Part shown: one piece after another, positions 1 through 10,977 of the stretch | How positions within the stretch are numbered: position 1 is the first letter of the stretch | How the letters are laid out: each line of letters starts with the position of its first letter | DNA from: Chlorocebus sabaeus | Taxonomy: Eukaryota > Chordata > Mammalia > Primates > Cercopithecidae | DNA length: 64,000 nt | Assembly: GCF_047675955.1 (NCBI RefSeq) | Contig: NC_132917.1 | Span: 11,855,887 to 11,919,886, forward strand | Reading direction: 5' to 3' | Notes under the pieces: model-generated | What the model was told of the DNA's origin: nothing | Database searches by the model: none | What the model saw: only the letters and a program-made list of their open reading frames with translations | Made by a program: the position numbers and the translations under genes

Positions 1-339
1 AATTATATCCTTCCTTCTGATTCAAAGCAGTATTAAATACAGACCCAACCCCATCGTAATCATCTCTAACCGACCATCTAAACATTTTTTGTTTTTGCAA
101 AAGCAAATTGGAAATTTCTAGTTACTTGAAAAGGGAATGCTTGGTTAGGGTATAGACTTTTTTTTTTTTTTAATTGGAATTTAAAAATGCATCTTTAGGT
201 TGTAAATAGAGTTCTGTTGATGCCTCATTCAACTGCATTTCATTTCTACCGTTGCCACAATAGTGTCAACTTAGGAAAGGAACAATGTGATATTTATGAA
301 ATGCTAAATTTATGGTAGGAAATAATAATATCACTAATG
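1..339. other. Unassigned AT-rich DNA
   Basis: I see no gene and no recognisable repeat here. There is a short T run near 159-172. It is probably single-copy intergenic or intronic sequence. Confidence 0.5.
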
Positions 340-575
340 ATAATATTAATCCCCATTACTATACATTTTATTTCTTAGACCTTCCCTTTACAGATGTGGT
401 AGATGCTTATCTTACCTTATATAACTTTATTCTTTGAGTAGCACTGTGAGATAGGTATTATTTTATCCAATTTACAAAGGGAGATGATGTGGTTTAGTGA
501 GTTGAATAACTTTTCCAAGGTCAAAGAGCTAGAAAGTGTTAGAATTGGGAGACAGCTCAGGCCTGTCTTCAAGTT
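340..575 (-). mobile_element. MIR SINE fragment
   Basis: The order 'gtgagataggtatta', 'caatttacaaagggaga', 'aaggtcaaagagctag' follows the MIR core read on the minus strand. Divergence is high, as expected for this Mesozoic family. No flanking duplication is readable. Confidence 0.75.
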
Positions 576-1379
576 GATACACTTTTAAAAAATGATAATA
601 AAACCATTGTGTAGATATTTCAATTTTCAAAATATCCCTCCTATTCCCTTATAGGTGGAGCAAAATTTTTCCTACTTTTTTTCTTCATACTTCATCTCCT
701 TGGTTCTAAAATACATCATAAATCCAATATTATTTTTAACAGAAAAATAAACTTTTCTACTGCATTATCTGTACATATTAAGACTGCCCAAATTCTTAAA
801 TATGAAACTGTTAATACATACTGATTTTACAGCGTGTCCTCGAGTCAAAGAAATAGAGTAAAGCCTGCATGTGTCAACACTGCCGGGTGAGGAGCTTTGA
901 ATTCTCATCTTCGGTTACTCTAGGGTTGTGAGAAACAGTTAAGGGTTTCCATTGTGAGAGTGACTTGATCTGATTTGTGTCTTAGAGGATTACCTTGCAG
1001 GACAGAGGGAGGCTGGAGACAGGTAGGCTGACTAGGTGGTAGCCACAGCCCAGGTGGAAGGTGAGCCCTGACCTGTGCTGCAAAGAAGCAGATGGATATG
1101 GCTCTGTGAAGGAAGTAGAGTGGGCAGGATGGGGTGATCCATGACTCTGGCTGGAAGCCCATGGATAGGGTCCCTGGGGAGGACTGACGTGGGACAGGAG
1201 GAGGAAAGGTGGAGGCTTTTCCAAGATGGAGTGAGACTTCTGGACTCACACTTTTAGCACATTGCTCTTTCTACTGCCCGCCAAGGAGGAATGAGGTCTT
1301 GGAGGCTTTTAGGATGCTGGGCAGATCCCTTTAGATTTGACAAGGTATGCAATAGGAAGCAAACTTCTGGTGGGGAGGC
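576..1379. other. Unassigned single-copy-like DNA
   Basis: AT-rich to about 900, then more mixed. Minus-strand frames near 920-1249 have no recognisable domain and look like chance. No repeat recognised. Confidence 0.4.
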
Positions 1380-1401
1380 GGGGGGGGGGGGGGGGGGGGG
1401 G
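1380..1401 (+). repeat. Homopolymer run of 22 G
   Basis: An uninterrupted run of 22 guanines, preceded by a GGGG-A-GG stretch and followed by A-GGG. Long G runs are rare in primate genomes. They can fold as G-quadruplexes and are prone to length error, so the exact length is uncertain. Confidence 0.9.
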
Positions 1402-1405
1402 AGGG

Positions 1406-2109
1406 CAATTATTTACAGGCAAATCTTGATTTGATAAGGAGCAGAAGACTATCAGTTGCATTTTCTCTGCTATCCCTTTAACTCTCAAGCCCATTCTGAT
1501 TTTATGGCTCCCTAATTAACCAGATAATTAAACAAATGTAAATAGCCATTTCATTCATGCAGCACCATGCTTTGGTGCTGCCTTTATGTTCAGAGTTCTC
1601 ATTAGTAACCCAAGTTATTTCTTATTTATGTGCAAGGACTCAATGCTCATAGAGAACTGCAAAAAGTAGCTCAATTTCTCACAGTTAAATTGATGATGCT
1701 GTACCTGAAAATGGTATGTATGTATGATTTTATTGTTCCCTCAAACATTATGCTAACAGTACCTTCCTGTGATTATGACTGATCATTCATTAAATGATTT
1801 GCATTCATTTAATGAGTTTTTGTTAAAGAGTATGTCTACTACTTTACTAATACTATCATTTTACTACTGTTATTGTTTTCCTTTTCACCATTTGTTTCTC
1901 TATGTGGGGCCAGGAAAAGAGAGTCAAGGTAATGGCTCCAGAAATTTCATAAGATTCCCCACCTTCCCATTTTGGAAGCTGAAATGACACCTTAGACAAT
2001 GGTAGACACCTTAGAAAATGGTAGTGGAAGTACATTTTGAATGCAAAGCTCCAAGTAGAGATCTGAGACTTGTCAACTCTTGGTGGCAGCATGGGCTTCT
2101 GTAAAATAC
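1406..2109. other. Unassigned single-copy-like DNA
   Basis: No gene or repeat family recognised. Short TATG repeats occur near 1713-1724. A 72-codon plus-strand frame near 1769-1987 shows no domain. Confidence 0.4.
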
Positions 2110-2330
2110 ACAAACTTTAGAGTTGCAAGAAATGGGTTTAAGTACCAGCTCTGACTTTCACTAGCTGGGTGACCTTGGCCTATTTCTTACTTTTCTATTG
2201 ACTTATATGAAAAGTGAGGGGGGGATTCTACCTTCCTTATTTGTTGGTGTGAGTATAAATGAGATATTCTATGTACAAGGATTTTGTAAAATGCAAAGTA
2301 GTCTAAAACATATCACCTCATTTCACATTT
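2110..2330 (+). mobile_element. MIR SINE fragment
   Basis: The order 'gggtttaagtaccagctctg', 'actagctgggtgaccttgg', then an AAATGAGAT-type tail is the MIR consensus order on the plus strand. The first motif corresponds to the tRNA-derived B-box part. Confidence 0.75.
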
Positions 2331-2389
2331 ATTAATTTTTTTTTTTTTTTTTTTACTAAATTGACTTTTCTTTCAATCATATCCTACCT

Positions 2390-2700
2390 TAGACTGCACT
2401 CATTTCTGCGCTATACTCCTGTACCACTGGAGGTGTACTTCTATCATTCATTCATGCCTTCAACGGATATGCATTGGGTATTTGTTTGATATCAGACACT
2501 GTGTTAAACACTTAGCCCTCTGTACTGAAATTATTCGAGCATTTTTTGAAGAGACTACTTGCTTTTTGAAGGCAGGGATGCATTTTTCCTATTTTTGAAG
2601 GAAAGGCGTATCTGTTTGTTTCTTGAAGTCAAGGAACTCTGTATCCTAGCTCTTTGCAAAGTGTCTGATGTGCCATAAATATTTATTGAATTGAACTGAG
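2390..2700. mobile_element. L2/MIR-related fragments
   Basis: 2430-2520 resembles the reversed L2 3' end (CATTCATTCATGCC, then a CAGACACTGTG-type motif). 2545-2700 resembles a forward L2 3' end (GAAGGCAGGGATG, then ATAAATATTTATTGAATTGAA). They are probably two separate old insertions in opposite orientation. Confidence 0.5.
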
Positions 2701-3106
2701 ACCTACATCCCTCTCATGAGCTCATGTCCAGTCTGATTATGTTATATAACAGTAAAGGGAGAGGAAGAGGAGTTGAGAAGCCTAGGGGCTTAACATGCTT
2801 TAACATGTTCTTAACATGCTTACATAATCAACGATAGCAACTATATTAGAATATATCTGTTTTTAATGAATGAATTCCTCATTCTTTGCAGCATCAGCAC
2901 TGTGTCCTGTTTGTACCGCTTGCTTCTCTAATCCTTGCCCATTGTCTAGTTTTGTGCTTGTCCCAGCTTTACACATAGTGAGTGATTTTTCTTTCTATGA
3001 AAACTTGTCTCTCCATTCTGGGGTGGTACCTCCATAGATGCACCACTTGGAATAACCCTGCTTGACTACAGACTTTCCCAGCCCTGTTCCCTGGGCGGGT
3101 AAGCAA
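2701..3106. other. Unassigned DNA with a small TTAACATG repeat
   Basis: Mostly unassigned. At 2789-2821 the unit 'ttaacatg' recurs about three to four times with small spacers, a local tandem slip. No coding evidence. Confidence 0.4.
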
Positions 3107-4976
3107 CTTTAGCAAAGACTCAGGATACAAAATCAGTGTGCGAAAATCACTAGCATTCCTATACGCCAACAACAGCAAACCAAGAACCAAATCATGAATG
3201 AACTCTCATTCACAATTGCTACAAAAAGAATAAAATACCTAGGAATACATCTAACAAGGGAAGTGAAGGACCTCTTCAAGGAGAACTACAAACCAATGCT
3301 CAAAGAAATCAGAGATGACACAAACAAATGGAAAAACATTCCATGCTCATGGATAGGAAGAATCAATATCGTGAAAATGGCCATATTGCCCAAAGCAATT
3401 TGTAGATTTAATGCTATTCCCATGAAACTACCATTGACATTCTTCACAGAATTAGAAAAAACTATTTTAAAATTCATATGGAACCAGAAAGCCCAAATAA
3501 CCAAGACCATCCTAAGCAAAAAGAACAAAGCTAGAGGCATCATGCTACCCAACCTCAAACTATACTACAAGACTATAGTAACCAAAACAGCATGGTACTG
3601 GCACAAGAACAGACACATAGACCAATGGGGTAGAATAGAGAACCCACAAATAAGACCACATACCTACAACCACCTGATCTTCAACAAACCTGATGAAAGC
3701 AATGGGGAATGGATTCCCTATTTAATAAATGGTGCTGAGAGTACTTGCCAGCCACAAGCAGAAAATTGAAACTTGACCCCTTCCTTATGCCATATACAAA
3801 AACCAACTCAAGATGGATTAAATACTTAAATGTAAAACCCAAAACTATAAAAACCCTAGAAGAAAATCTAGGCGATACCATTCAGAACATAGGCACAATT
3901 AAAGTTTCCATGGTGAGGATGCTAAAAGCAATTGCAACAAAAGCAAAAATAGACAAATGGGATCTAATTAAACTAAAGAGCTTCTGCACAGTAAAAGAAA
4001 CGATCATCAGAGTGAACAGACAACTTACAGAATGGGAGAAAATATTGGCAAACTATGCATCTGACAAAGGTCTAATATCCAGCATCTACAAGGAATTTAA
4101 ACAAACTTATAAGAAAAAAACAACCCCAATAAAAAGTGGTTGCAAATGACATGAACGGACACTTCTCAAAAGAAGACATACATGTGGCCAACAAACATGA
4201 AAAAAGCTCAACATCATTGATCATTAGAGAAATGCAAAATCAAAACCAAAGTGAGATACCATTTCACACCAGTCAGAATGGCTATTATTAAAGAGTCACA
4301 AAAACAACAGATGCTGGTGAGGTTGCAGAGAAAAATGAATGCTTTTGCACTGTTGGTGGGAGCCTACATTAGTTCAACCATTGTGGAAGAAAGTGTAGCG
4401 ATTCTTTAAGGACCTAGGGGCAGAAATACCATTTGACCCAGCAATCCCATTACTGGATATATACACAAAAAGGAATGGAAATCATTCTATTATAAAGATA
4501 CACGCATGCATATGTTCATTGCAGCACTACTCACAATAGCAAAGACATGGAATCAACCCAAATGTCCATAAATAATAGACTGCATAAAGAAAACGTGGTA
4601 CATATACACCATGCAGCCATAAAAAGGAATGAGATCATGTCCTTCGCAGGAACATAGATGGAGCTGGAAGGCATTAGCCTCAGCAAACTAATGCAGGAAC
4701 AGAAAACCAAATACCACATGTTCTCACTTATAAGTGGGAGCTGAATGATGAGAACACATGGACACCTGAGGGTGAATAACATACACTGGGGCCTGTTGGA
4801 GGGTGGGGGTACGAGGAGGGAGAGCATCAAAAAGAACAGCTATGAATGATGGGCTTAATACATAGGTGATGGGATGATCTGTGCAGCAAATTACCATGGC
4901 ACATATTTACCTATATATATAACCACATCCTGCACATGTACCCCTGAACTTAAAAGTTGGAAATTAAAAAAAAAAT
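3107..4976 (+). mobile_element. 5'-truncated L1 (LINE-1), L1PA/L1PB type
   Basis: About 1.87 kb of L1 in sense orientation: the C-terminal part of ORF2, then the 3' UTR with the typical 'gtgcagcaaattaccatggc' and 'cctgcacatgtacccctgaa' motifs, and a short A tail at about 4967-4975. The 5' end is truncated inside ORF2. The reading frame is broken by stops and a frameshift, so the copy is inactive. The subfamily is inferred from the 3' UTR wording and needs alignment. A second L1 3' end follows directly in the same orientation. Confidence 0.9.
3194..4149 (+). pseudogene. Broken L1 ORF2 C-terminal coding remnant
   Basis: Two overlapping open frames (3194-3769 and 3745-4149) together translate the region of L1 ORF2p that lies after the reverse transcriptase core. 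Recognisable stretches include 'CSWIGRINIVKMAILPKAI', 'TAWYWHKNRHIDQWGRIE' and, in the second frame, 'KAKIDKWDLIKLKSFC'. ORF2p is the L1 endonuclease/reverse transcriptase that copies L1 RNA into DNA at the target site. Here the endonuclease and the catalytic reverse-transcriptase motifs are missing because of the 5' truncation. The join between the two frames is a frameshift, and further stops follow after 4149. I take it as a dead fragment with no independent promoter. Confidence 0.85.
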
Positions 4977-4977
4977 A

Positions 4978-5325
4978 CTTTGGCCATAGAAAAGAATGAG
5001 ATCATGTCCTTTGCAGCAACATAGATGGAGCTAGAGGCCATTATCATAAGCAAACTAACATCAGGAACGGAAAACCAAATACCTGTTCTCACTTATAAGT
5101 GGGAGCCGAACATTAAGCACACATGAACACAAAGAAGGGGAAAAACAGACCCTGGGGCCTACTTGAGGCTGGAGATTGGGGAGAGGGAGAGGGTTGGAGA
5201 ACTGCCTGTTGGGTACTATGCCTATTACCTAGGTGACGAAGCAATCTGTACACCAAGCCCCTCAGACATGCAGTTGACCTATGTAACAAACCTTCACATG
5301 TACCCCTGAACGAAAACAAGTGCAA
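4978..5325 (+). mobile_element. Second L1 3' end, head to tail with the first
   Basis: About 350 bases repeat the last part of L1: 'gagatcatgtcctttgcagc', 'gttctcacttataagtggga', and a 3' UTR ending 'cacatgtacccctgaacg'. It differs from the preceding copy in the 3' UTR ('gaagcaatctgtacaccaag'), so it is a distinct and perhaps older L1, not a local duplicate. There is no clear A tail. Confidence 0.85.
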
Positions 5326-5370
5326 AAAGCATGAGATTTGACATTTGCTTATGATCAGGCTTATGATCTT

Positions 5371-5405
5371 GACACTTGATCTTAACCAAAAGGCCGAGAG
5401 GTGAT
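5371..5405 (-). pseudogene. U2 snRNA 5'-end fragment
   Basis: The reverse complement begins ATCACCTCTCGGCCTTTTGG and continues TTAAGATCAAGTGTC. It matches the first ~35 nt of U2 snRNA, including the sequence around the branch-point-recognition region, with about four differences by eye. The rest of U2 (Sm site, 3' stem-loops) is absent. It is therefore a truncated retrotransposed fragment, not a functional spliceosomal RNA gene. Nearby 5350-5368 carries 'gatc' plus 'ataagc'-type short repeats. Confidence 0.8.
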
Positions 5406-7754
5406 GGTGCTAATGATCTTATTGGAGGGATGAAACATGAATTCAGGAAGATTTATTAGGCCTCCATAAGGAAGTGGTATGATATGGTGGAAAGAATTCA
5501 GGGTGGGGGGCAGGGGAGAGAGAGAGAGAAAGAGAGATCTGTCATCTGAGCTTTTACCTGTGTCTTTCACCAGCTCTTTCTTATTTAAGAAACTCAGATG
5601 TCCCCTAAGGTCACAGTTATACTTTTATCCGTTTCTGTGCAGTGAGTTTCTCAGTGACTTCATTTGAACCAAAGTTTGCTGCTGTTGCTGAAAAATAGGG
5701 TTAAACACTCAACAATTATTTTGTTAAATAAGCTTTCTGTGCCCTTCTGTCACTCTCCCTTTGAAATACTCACAATGTGAAGATTTATTTACTTAATAAT
5801 GTCCCATAAGTCCTGTAGGCTTACCATTTTACTTTCTATATGCCTTCCATAGCATTATGTCGTAAACATGTATTTTATACAGACAACCGAACCCACTCAG
5901 TTGCTAATGTCCTTTTAGTTTGAATGGTCCACTCTTTTATGAGATGTCTTAACAGAGCAAGATTCATTTAGTCTTTCTTGACGATAGCATGAGATGTCAT
6001 ACGTCCTTAGCACAAGCCACACATTTGCTAGGTGCTAAATAAGCAGCTAGCTTCTTTCTTTCCTCCCTTTTTCCTCCTGCCAACTTTTGCCTTTTCCTTT
6101 TCTCTGTCACTTCTTCAGGCCTCCCTTTGATAGTATGGCAGAACTCATCTGGATCTTTTGGTTTCAACTTAAAATCCAATAAATTCCACCTCTGACCTGC
6201 AGTTACTGGCTCTAGGCAAAGCCAAAATGAAATTAACCATGACACCTTGAATTTGGTCAAATTGAATTATTTGGCTCTGCCAGTATCCAGGAAGCTTCAG
6301 TCTCCACTTACCACTGAAGATCCTCGTGAGCACAAGCGAAGTGTGTTTTGGGATAAGTCCTATCTCCTGTACATTTTGGCTTCTGTGGCCCGTGTCCTGA
6401 GTTGGCCTCCCTGGGACTGGCACTTTTACTCTTCCACTTTCGGCATCTGGTCTGAACTAGTCTGGGCTGCTTGGACTGAAGTGACTCCTCCAATTTCCCC
6501 CATAAATGTGGCCTGTTGTTATGAGCTGGTTATTCAGCCCTTTGAATACGGCACAAATGTTTTTCATCAGTTATAACAGTGAAACCCTGGCCATTGGAAA
6601 GGTAATAAAATCTCTGACCCAAGGAAAGAATGTTTCGCACATACCTAGCAACCAGAGGGAACTCATAAAAAGTTCATTCCAAGGCAAAACCATTCATCTT
6701 TGCGTATCTCCCTGTGACTGCTGCCATAAAACTTCACTCTAGAGTAGACGTCCCTACAGCTTTATAGGGATGAAACTTCCAGAACTCTTCACTTAAAATG
6801 CACGTCGTTTAAAGATTCTCTTCTTTTGGAAAACATCATTTGTCTCCCCATTTTTCCATCTCTTACTCGCCAATCTACCAGATCTTTCCTCCTTGTCCTT
6901 TATCTCCTATTCATTCTCATCAGACTGTAAGGAGGAATCCTGAAAAGAGGCCAGTCGGAACCGCATCCAGCAGATCTCAGGGCAGAGGCAGCTGATCCTG
7001 TGATAGCTAAGAAACTGTGTACTGTATACATTGAATATTTAATAAATATATTAAGGCTTTGAAATGTAATGTACTTTAGTAAAAAATATGCTGAGCTCAG
7101 AAATCAGGGAAGAAAGAATCACCTATGAGGTATGCATCACCTTTTCAAGTCTTCTCTTGTCACCTTGATGAGGATACACCAATGCATATACATTTTCCCC
7201 AGTTTAGTATAAAACTGAAGAGTTTTCTGCCTCTTAGTAGGGAAGATATGAAGAATATTTATTATGTAGAACACTCATCTCGAATGAGAGAAAGCCTGAT
7301 GGCCAGGGTTTTGAAAAGTCTCTTCAAAGAAAATGCACTGAAGAAGAAAGGCAGCAGTAATATTTTAAATTAACTTCAAGCATGAGATGTTTCAGAGAGG
7401 TATATTTTTAGGAGGAAATAATACTTTGACATTTCATTGTAAAAAAAATAATTGCCAGTTGATTGTTTTCCTGAGCAAGTGTTTCTCCTCTGCATGGCTT
7501 TCTAATTTTTGCCTTTTTTTGAGAAAGTGACTGGGCTGGTACAGACTTGCAAGGCAAAGGACAGTTTCTGACAGTGACCCTAAAGTAGCTGTATGGTTAC
7601 AACCATTAGCCAACCCAAAGAAAACACGTGGCTCCTGCCCTATCAGGGATGATGGAACAGAGTACGTAACCATGCCAAGAGGCACCTTGGCATCCTTTCC
7701 TTTAAATCTCTATAAACATCCCTTTATTTTAGTGAAGTGATGCCAAAGAAAACT
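5406..7754. other. Unassigned single-copy-like DNA with a short GA repeat
   Basis: A (GA)n stretch lies at 5515-5537. The rest shows no recognised repeat. Frames at 6247-6576 (plus) and 5997-6260 (minus) have no domain, and no splice-bounded exon is convincing. AT-rich with few CpG. Confidence 0.35.
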
Positions 7755-8464
7755 CATTAGAGAAAAGGTTTTAATTTTGATAAAGTCCAGTATATCATTT
7801 TTTTCTTTTATAGATTGTGCTTTTGATATATGTCTTTCCCTAGCTCCAGGGCACAAAGATTTTCTTTTATGTTACTTCTAAAAGTTTTACAATTTTTGGT
7901 TTTATATTTAAGTTAATATATTTGAGTTAATTTTTTACAAGGTGTGAGGTTTAGGTCAATATTCATATTTGCATATAGATTATCCAGTTGTTCTAGCACC
8001 ATCTGTCAAAAGGACTACCCTTTCTTGATTGAATTGTTTTTATACCTTTGTCTAAAATTAGATGACTGTATTTGTACATCTATTTGTGATCTCTTTATCC
8101 CATTGATCTAAGTGTCTCCTCTTTCACTCATACCACACTATCATAATTACTGTACTTTTGTAATAAGCCTTAAAACTGGGTAGTGTAATTATTTCAACTT
8201 TATACTTTAAAAAAACAGTTTTAGCTTTGCTCATTCCTTCACCTTTTCATATGAATTTTAGAATTAACTTGTTATATCTATAGACAAGTTCTGGGATGTT
8301 GATTGATACTGTGTTAAATCTGTAGATCAGTTCTGAGACAGCTGTTATCTTTACTATACCGAGTCTTCCAAACCATGAACACAGGATGTCTCCCCATTTA
8401 TTTGTGTCTTTTTTGATTTTTTTCATTAGAATGTTGTAGTTTGTAGCATACAGATCCTATAGAT

Positions 8465-8658
8465 CAGGAGTTTGCAAACTATGACCTAGCAGTTAAATCT
8501 GGTCTGTGGCCTGTTTTGTGGGACTAGTGAGCTAAGAAGTTTGTAAAAAACCCTGAAACAAAACAAAACCAAAGGAGAACATTCAATAGAGATCATAGTA
8601 ACCTGCAAAGCCTAAAATACTTACTATCTGGTCCTTGCAGAAAGTCTGCAGACTCCTA
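8465..8658. mobile_element. hAT/Charlie-like DNA transposon remnant nested in L1
   Basis: The start 'caggagtttgcaaactatg' and end 'agtctgcagactcct' are inverted termini of the type found in short non-autonomous hAT (Charlie group) elements, and 'gcaaagcctaaaatacttac' is a familiar internal motif. Flanking 8-base sites ctatagat (8457-8464) and ttgtagat (8659-8666) agree at six positions, as expected for a hAT TSD. The surrounding L1 resumes on both sides. I do not assign an exact subfamily. Confidence 0.7.
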
Positions 8659-9280
8659 TTGTAGATGACTTGTTAGGTTTATATCTAAGTATTTAATTGG
8701 GGGGAGCAGCTACTATAAACTTAAAAAAACTTTAGTTTCCAATTGTTCATGGGTAGTACACAGGAATCTGATTGATTTTTGTGTGTTGGCTTTGTGTCCT
8801 TGCTAAATGCACTGACTAGGCCTAGAAGTTTTTAGTGTAGAAAATTATTTCTTATGAAAATAAGTGCAGTTTTATTTCTTTCCCATATGTAGGCCTTTTA
8901 CTTCTTTTTCCTGCCTCAGTTCACTGGCAAGCACTTACAGTGTGATGTTGAACAGTAGTGAGGATGGACACCTTTGCCTGGTTCCCGATCTTCGGGAGAA
9001 AAGTACTCAGTTTTCACTGTTAACTATGATGTGAACTGCAGGTTTCTTGTAGATGTCCTTTCTCAGGTTGAGAAAGTTTCCTTTTATTTCTAGTTGCTGA
9101 GAATTTCTATTATGAATAGATACTGAGTTTTGTCATATGCCTTTTCTGCATCAACTATATAATCATTTGGTTTTTCTTCTTTAGACTGTTAGATGATTAC
9201 TCACTGAACAAGCTTTGCATTCATAAAATAAACCCCACTTGGTCATGGTGTGTTTTTTTTGTGATTTTTATATATATATA

Positions 9281-9567
9281 TAGACAGAGTCTTGCTCTGT
9301 CACCTAGGCTGGAGTGCAATGATGCGGCGCGGTCTTGGCCCACCCACAGTCTCCACCTCCTGGGTTCAAGTGATTCTTCTGCCTCAGTCTCCTGAGTAGC
9401 TGGGATTACAAGCATGCACCACCATGCCCAGCTAATTTTTGCATTTTTAGTAGAGCTGGGGTTTCACCATGTTGACCAGGCTGGTCTCAAACTCCTGACC
9501 TCATGTGATCTACCCACCTTGGCCTCCCAAAGTGCTGGTACTACTGCACGAGCCACCACACCCAGCC
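9281..9567 (-). mobile_element. Alu (older type), antisense, nested in L1
   Basis: Reversed Alu from 'gacagagtcttgctctgtca' to 'agccaccacacccagcc'. The L1 text resumes directly at 'ggtttgttaatattttg', which shows nesting. A short TA repeat (9269-9282) replaces the usual T run. Confidence 0.92.
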
Positions 9568-10551
9568 GGTTTGTTAATATTTTGATGAGGATTTCTGTGT
9601 CTATGTTCAAGAGGATTATTGGTCAGCAGTTTTCTTTTCTAATCCTGCCTTCATCTGATTTTACTATCAGGGTAGCGCTGATCTCAAAAAGTGAGGTGTG
9701 AAGCATTCTCTCTTCTATTTTCTGGAAGACAGTGTGTAGAACTGTTGTTTCTTCTCTAAACTTTTAAAAAAAATTTGTAAGGGACATCTTCTGGGGCAGG
9801 ATTTTCCTTTTATTGAAGGTCTTAAACTATGAATTTGATTAACGTAAGAGGAAAATAATCATCGCTTACACTTACCCAGATCTCACTCTTTCAGTTGCTC
9901 TTCTTTGTTCCTGATGTTCCAAGTTTCCTTCTGCTCTCATTTCCCTTCTATGTGATGAACATTTTTAACATTTCTTTTAGAGCAGATCTGCTGGTCATGA
10001 GTGTTCTTTGCTTGCTTTCATCAGAGAATGTCTCTCTTTCATCTCTTTATGAAGGATATTTTTCCTGGACATAGAATATTAGTTGGCAATTGTTTGAGTT
10101 CTTTAAAAGTGTTTCACTTCCTTCTGGTTTCCATGGTTCCTGATGAGAAATCCACATTCATTTGGATTATTATTCCTTATAAGTAACATGTCTGTTTTCC
10201 CTGACTGCTTTTAAGACTTTTTTTTTGTTTTTTGTTTTCAGGAATATAATCATGATGTATGTGAGTGTGGATTTCTTTTAGTGTATCCTATTGGGGATTC
10301 CCTGAACTACTTGAGCATGTAGCTGCAGGTCAGATTTAGAGAATTTTCAGGCATTATTGCTTTAAATATTTTTAAGCACTTTTTTCTTCTCCTTCTGAGA
10401 GTCTAGTGACACAAATGTCAAACCTTTTCTTATTGTCTCAAAGGTCCCTGAAGTTCTGGTCATGTTTTAGTCAATTAACTCTTTTCTCTGTCATATCCAT
10501 TATGCTATTCAGCTGATCCAGGGTTTCTGTTTGTTTTTTCATTTTTCCTTC

Positions 10552-10704
10552 CCCACCCATCCTCCTCTTCCTCCCCCTTCTTCTTTTTCTTCTTTTCCTC
10601 CTCCTCCTCCTCTTCCTCCTCCTCCTCCTCCTTCTTCTTCTTCCTCTTCCCCTTCTTCCTCATCTTCTTGTTCTTGTTGTTCTTCCTCTTCTTCTTTCTT
10701 CTTC
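10552..10704 (+). repeat. Polypyrimidine tract (TCC/TTC)n
   Basis: About 150 bases of nearly pure C/T built from TCC and TTC units, with a few G near 10669-10679. It abuts the T-rich tail of the next Alu and most likely grew from it. Mirror-like homopurine/homopyrimidine DNA of this length can form triplex (H-DNA) and is length-unstable. Confidence 0.9.
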
Positions 10705-10977
10705 GTTTTTGAGACAAGGTCTCCCTCTGTTGCCCAGGCTGGAGTGCAGTGGCACAATATCATGGCTTCCAGGCTTGAGTTATCCTCCCTCTTCAGTCTC
10801 CTGAGTAGCTGGGACTACAGGTGCACACCACCATGCCCACTTAATTTTTGTATTTTTTGTAGAGATAGGGTTTCACTGTGTTGCCCAGGCTACTCTCAAA
10901 CTCCTAGACTCAACTGATCCTTCAACCTCAGTCTTCCAAAGTGCTAAGATTACAAATGTGAGCCACTGAGCCTGGTC
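10705..10977 (-). mobile_element. AluJ-like element, antisense, nested in L1
   Basis: Runs from 'gagacaaggtctccctctgt' to 'gtgagccactgagcctggtc'. It is well diverged from the Alu consensus, so probably an AluJ-age copy. Its tail merges into the polypyrimidine tract. Confidence 0.9.

Noticed and set aside
5371..5405. Functional U2 snRNA gene
   Set aside because: Only the first ~35 nt are present; the Sm site, stem-loops and promoter elements are missing.
10505..10917. Acidic or basic low-complexity frames (poly-Glu/Lys, Pro/Ser)
   Set aside because: They are translations of the polypyrimidine tract and the antisense Alu.
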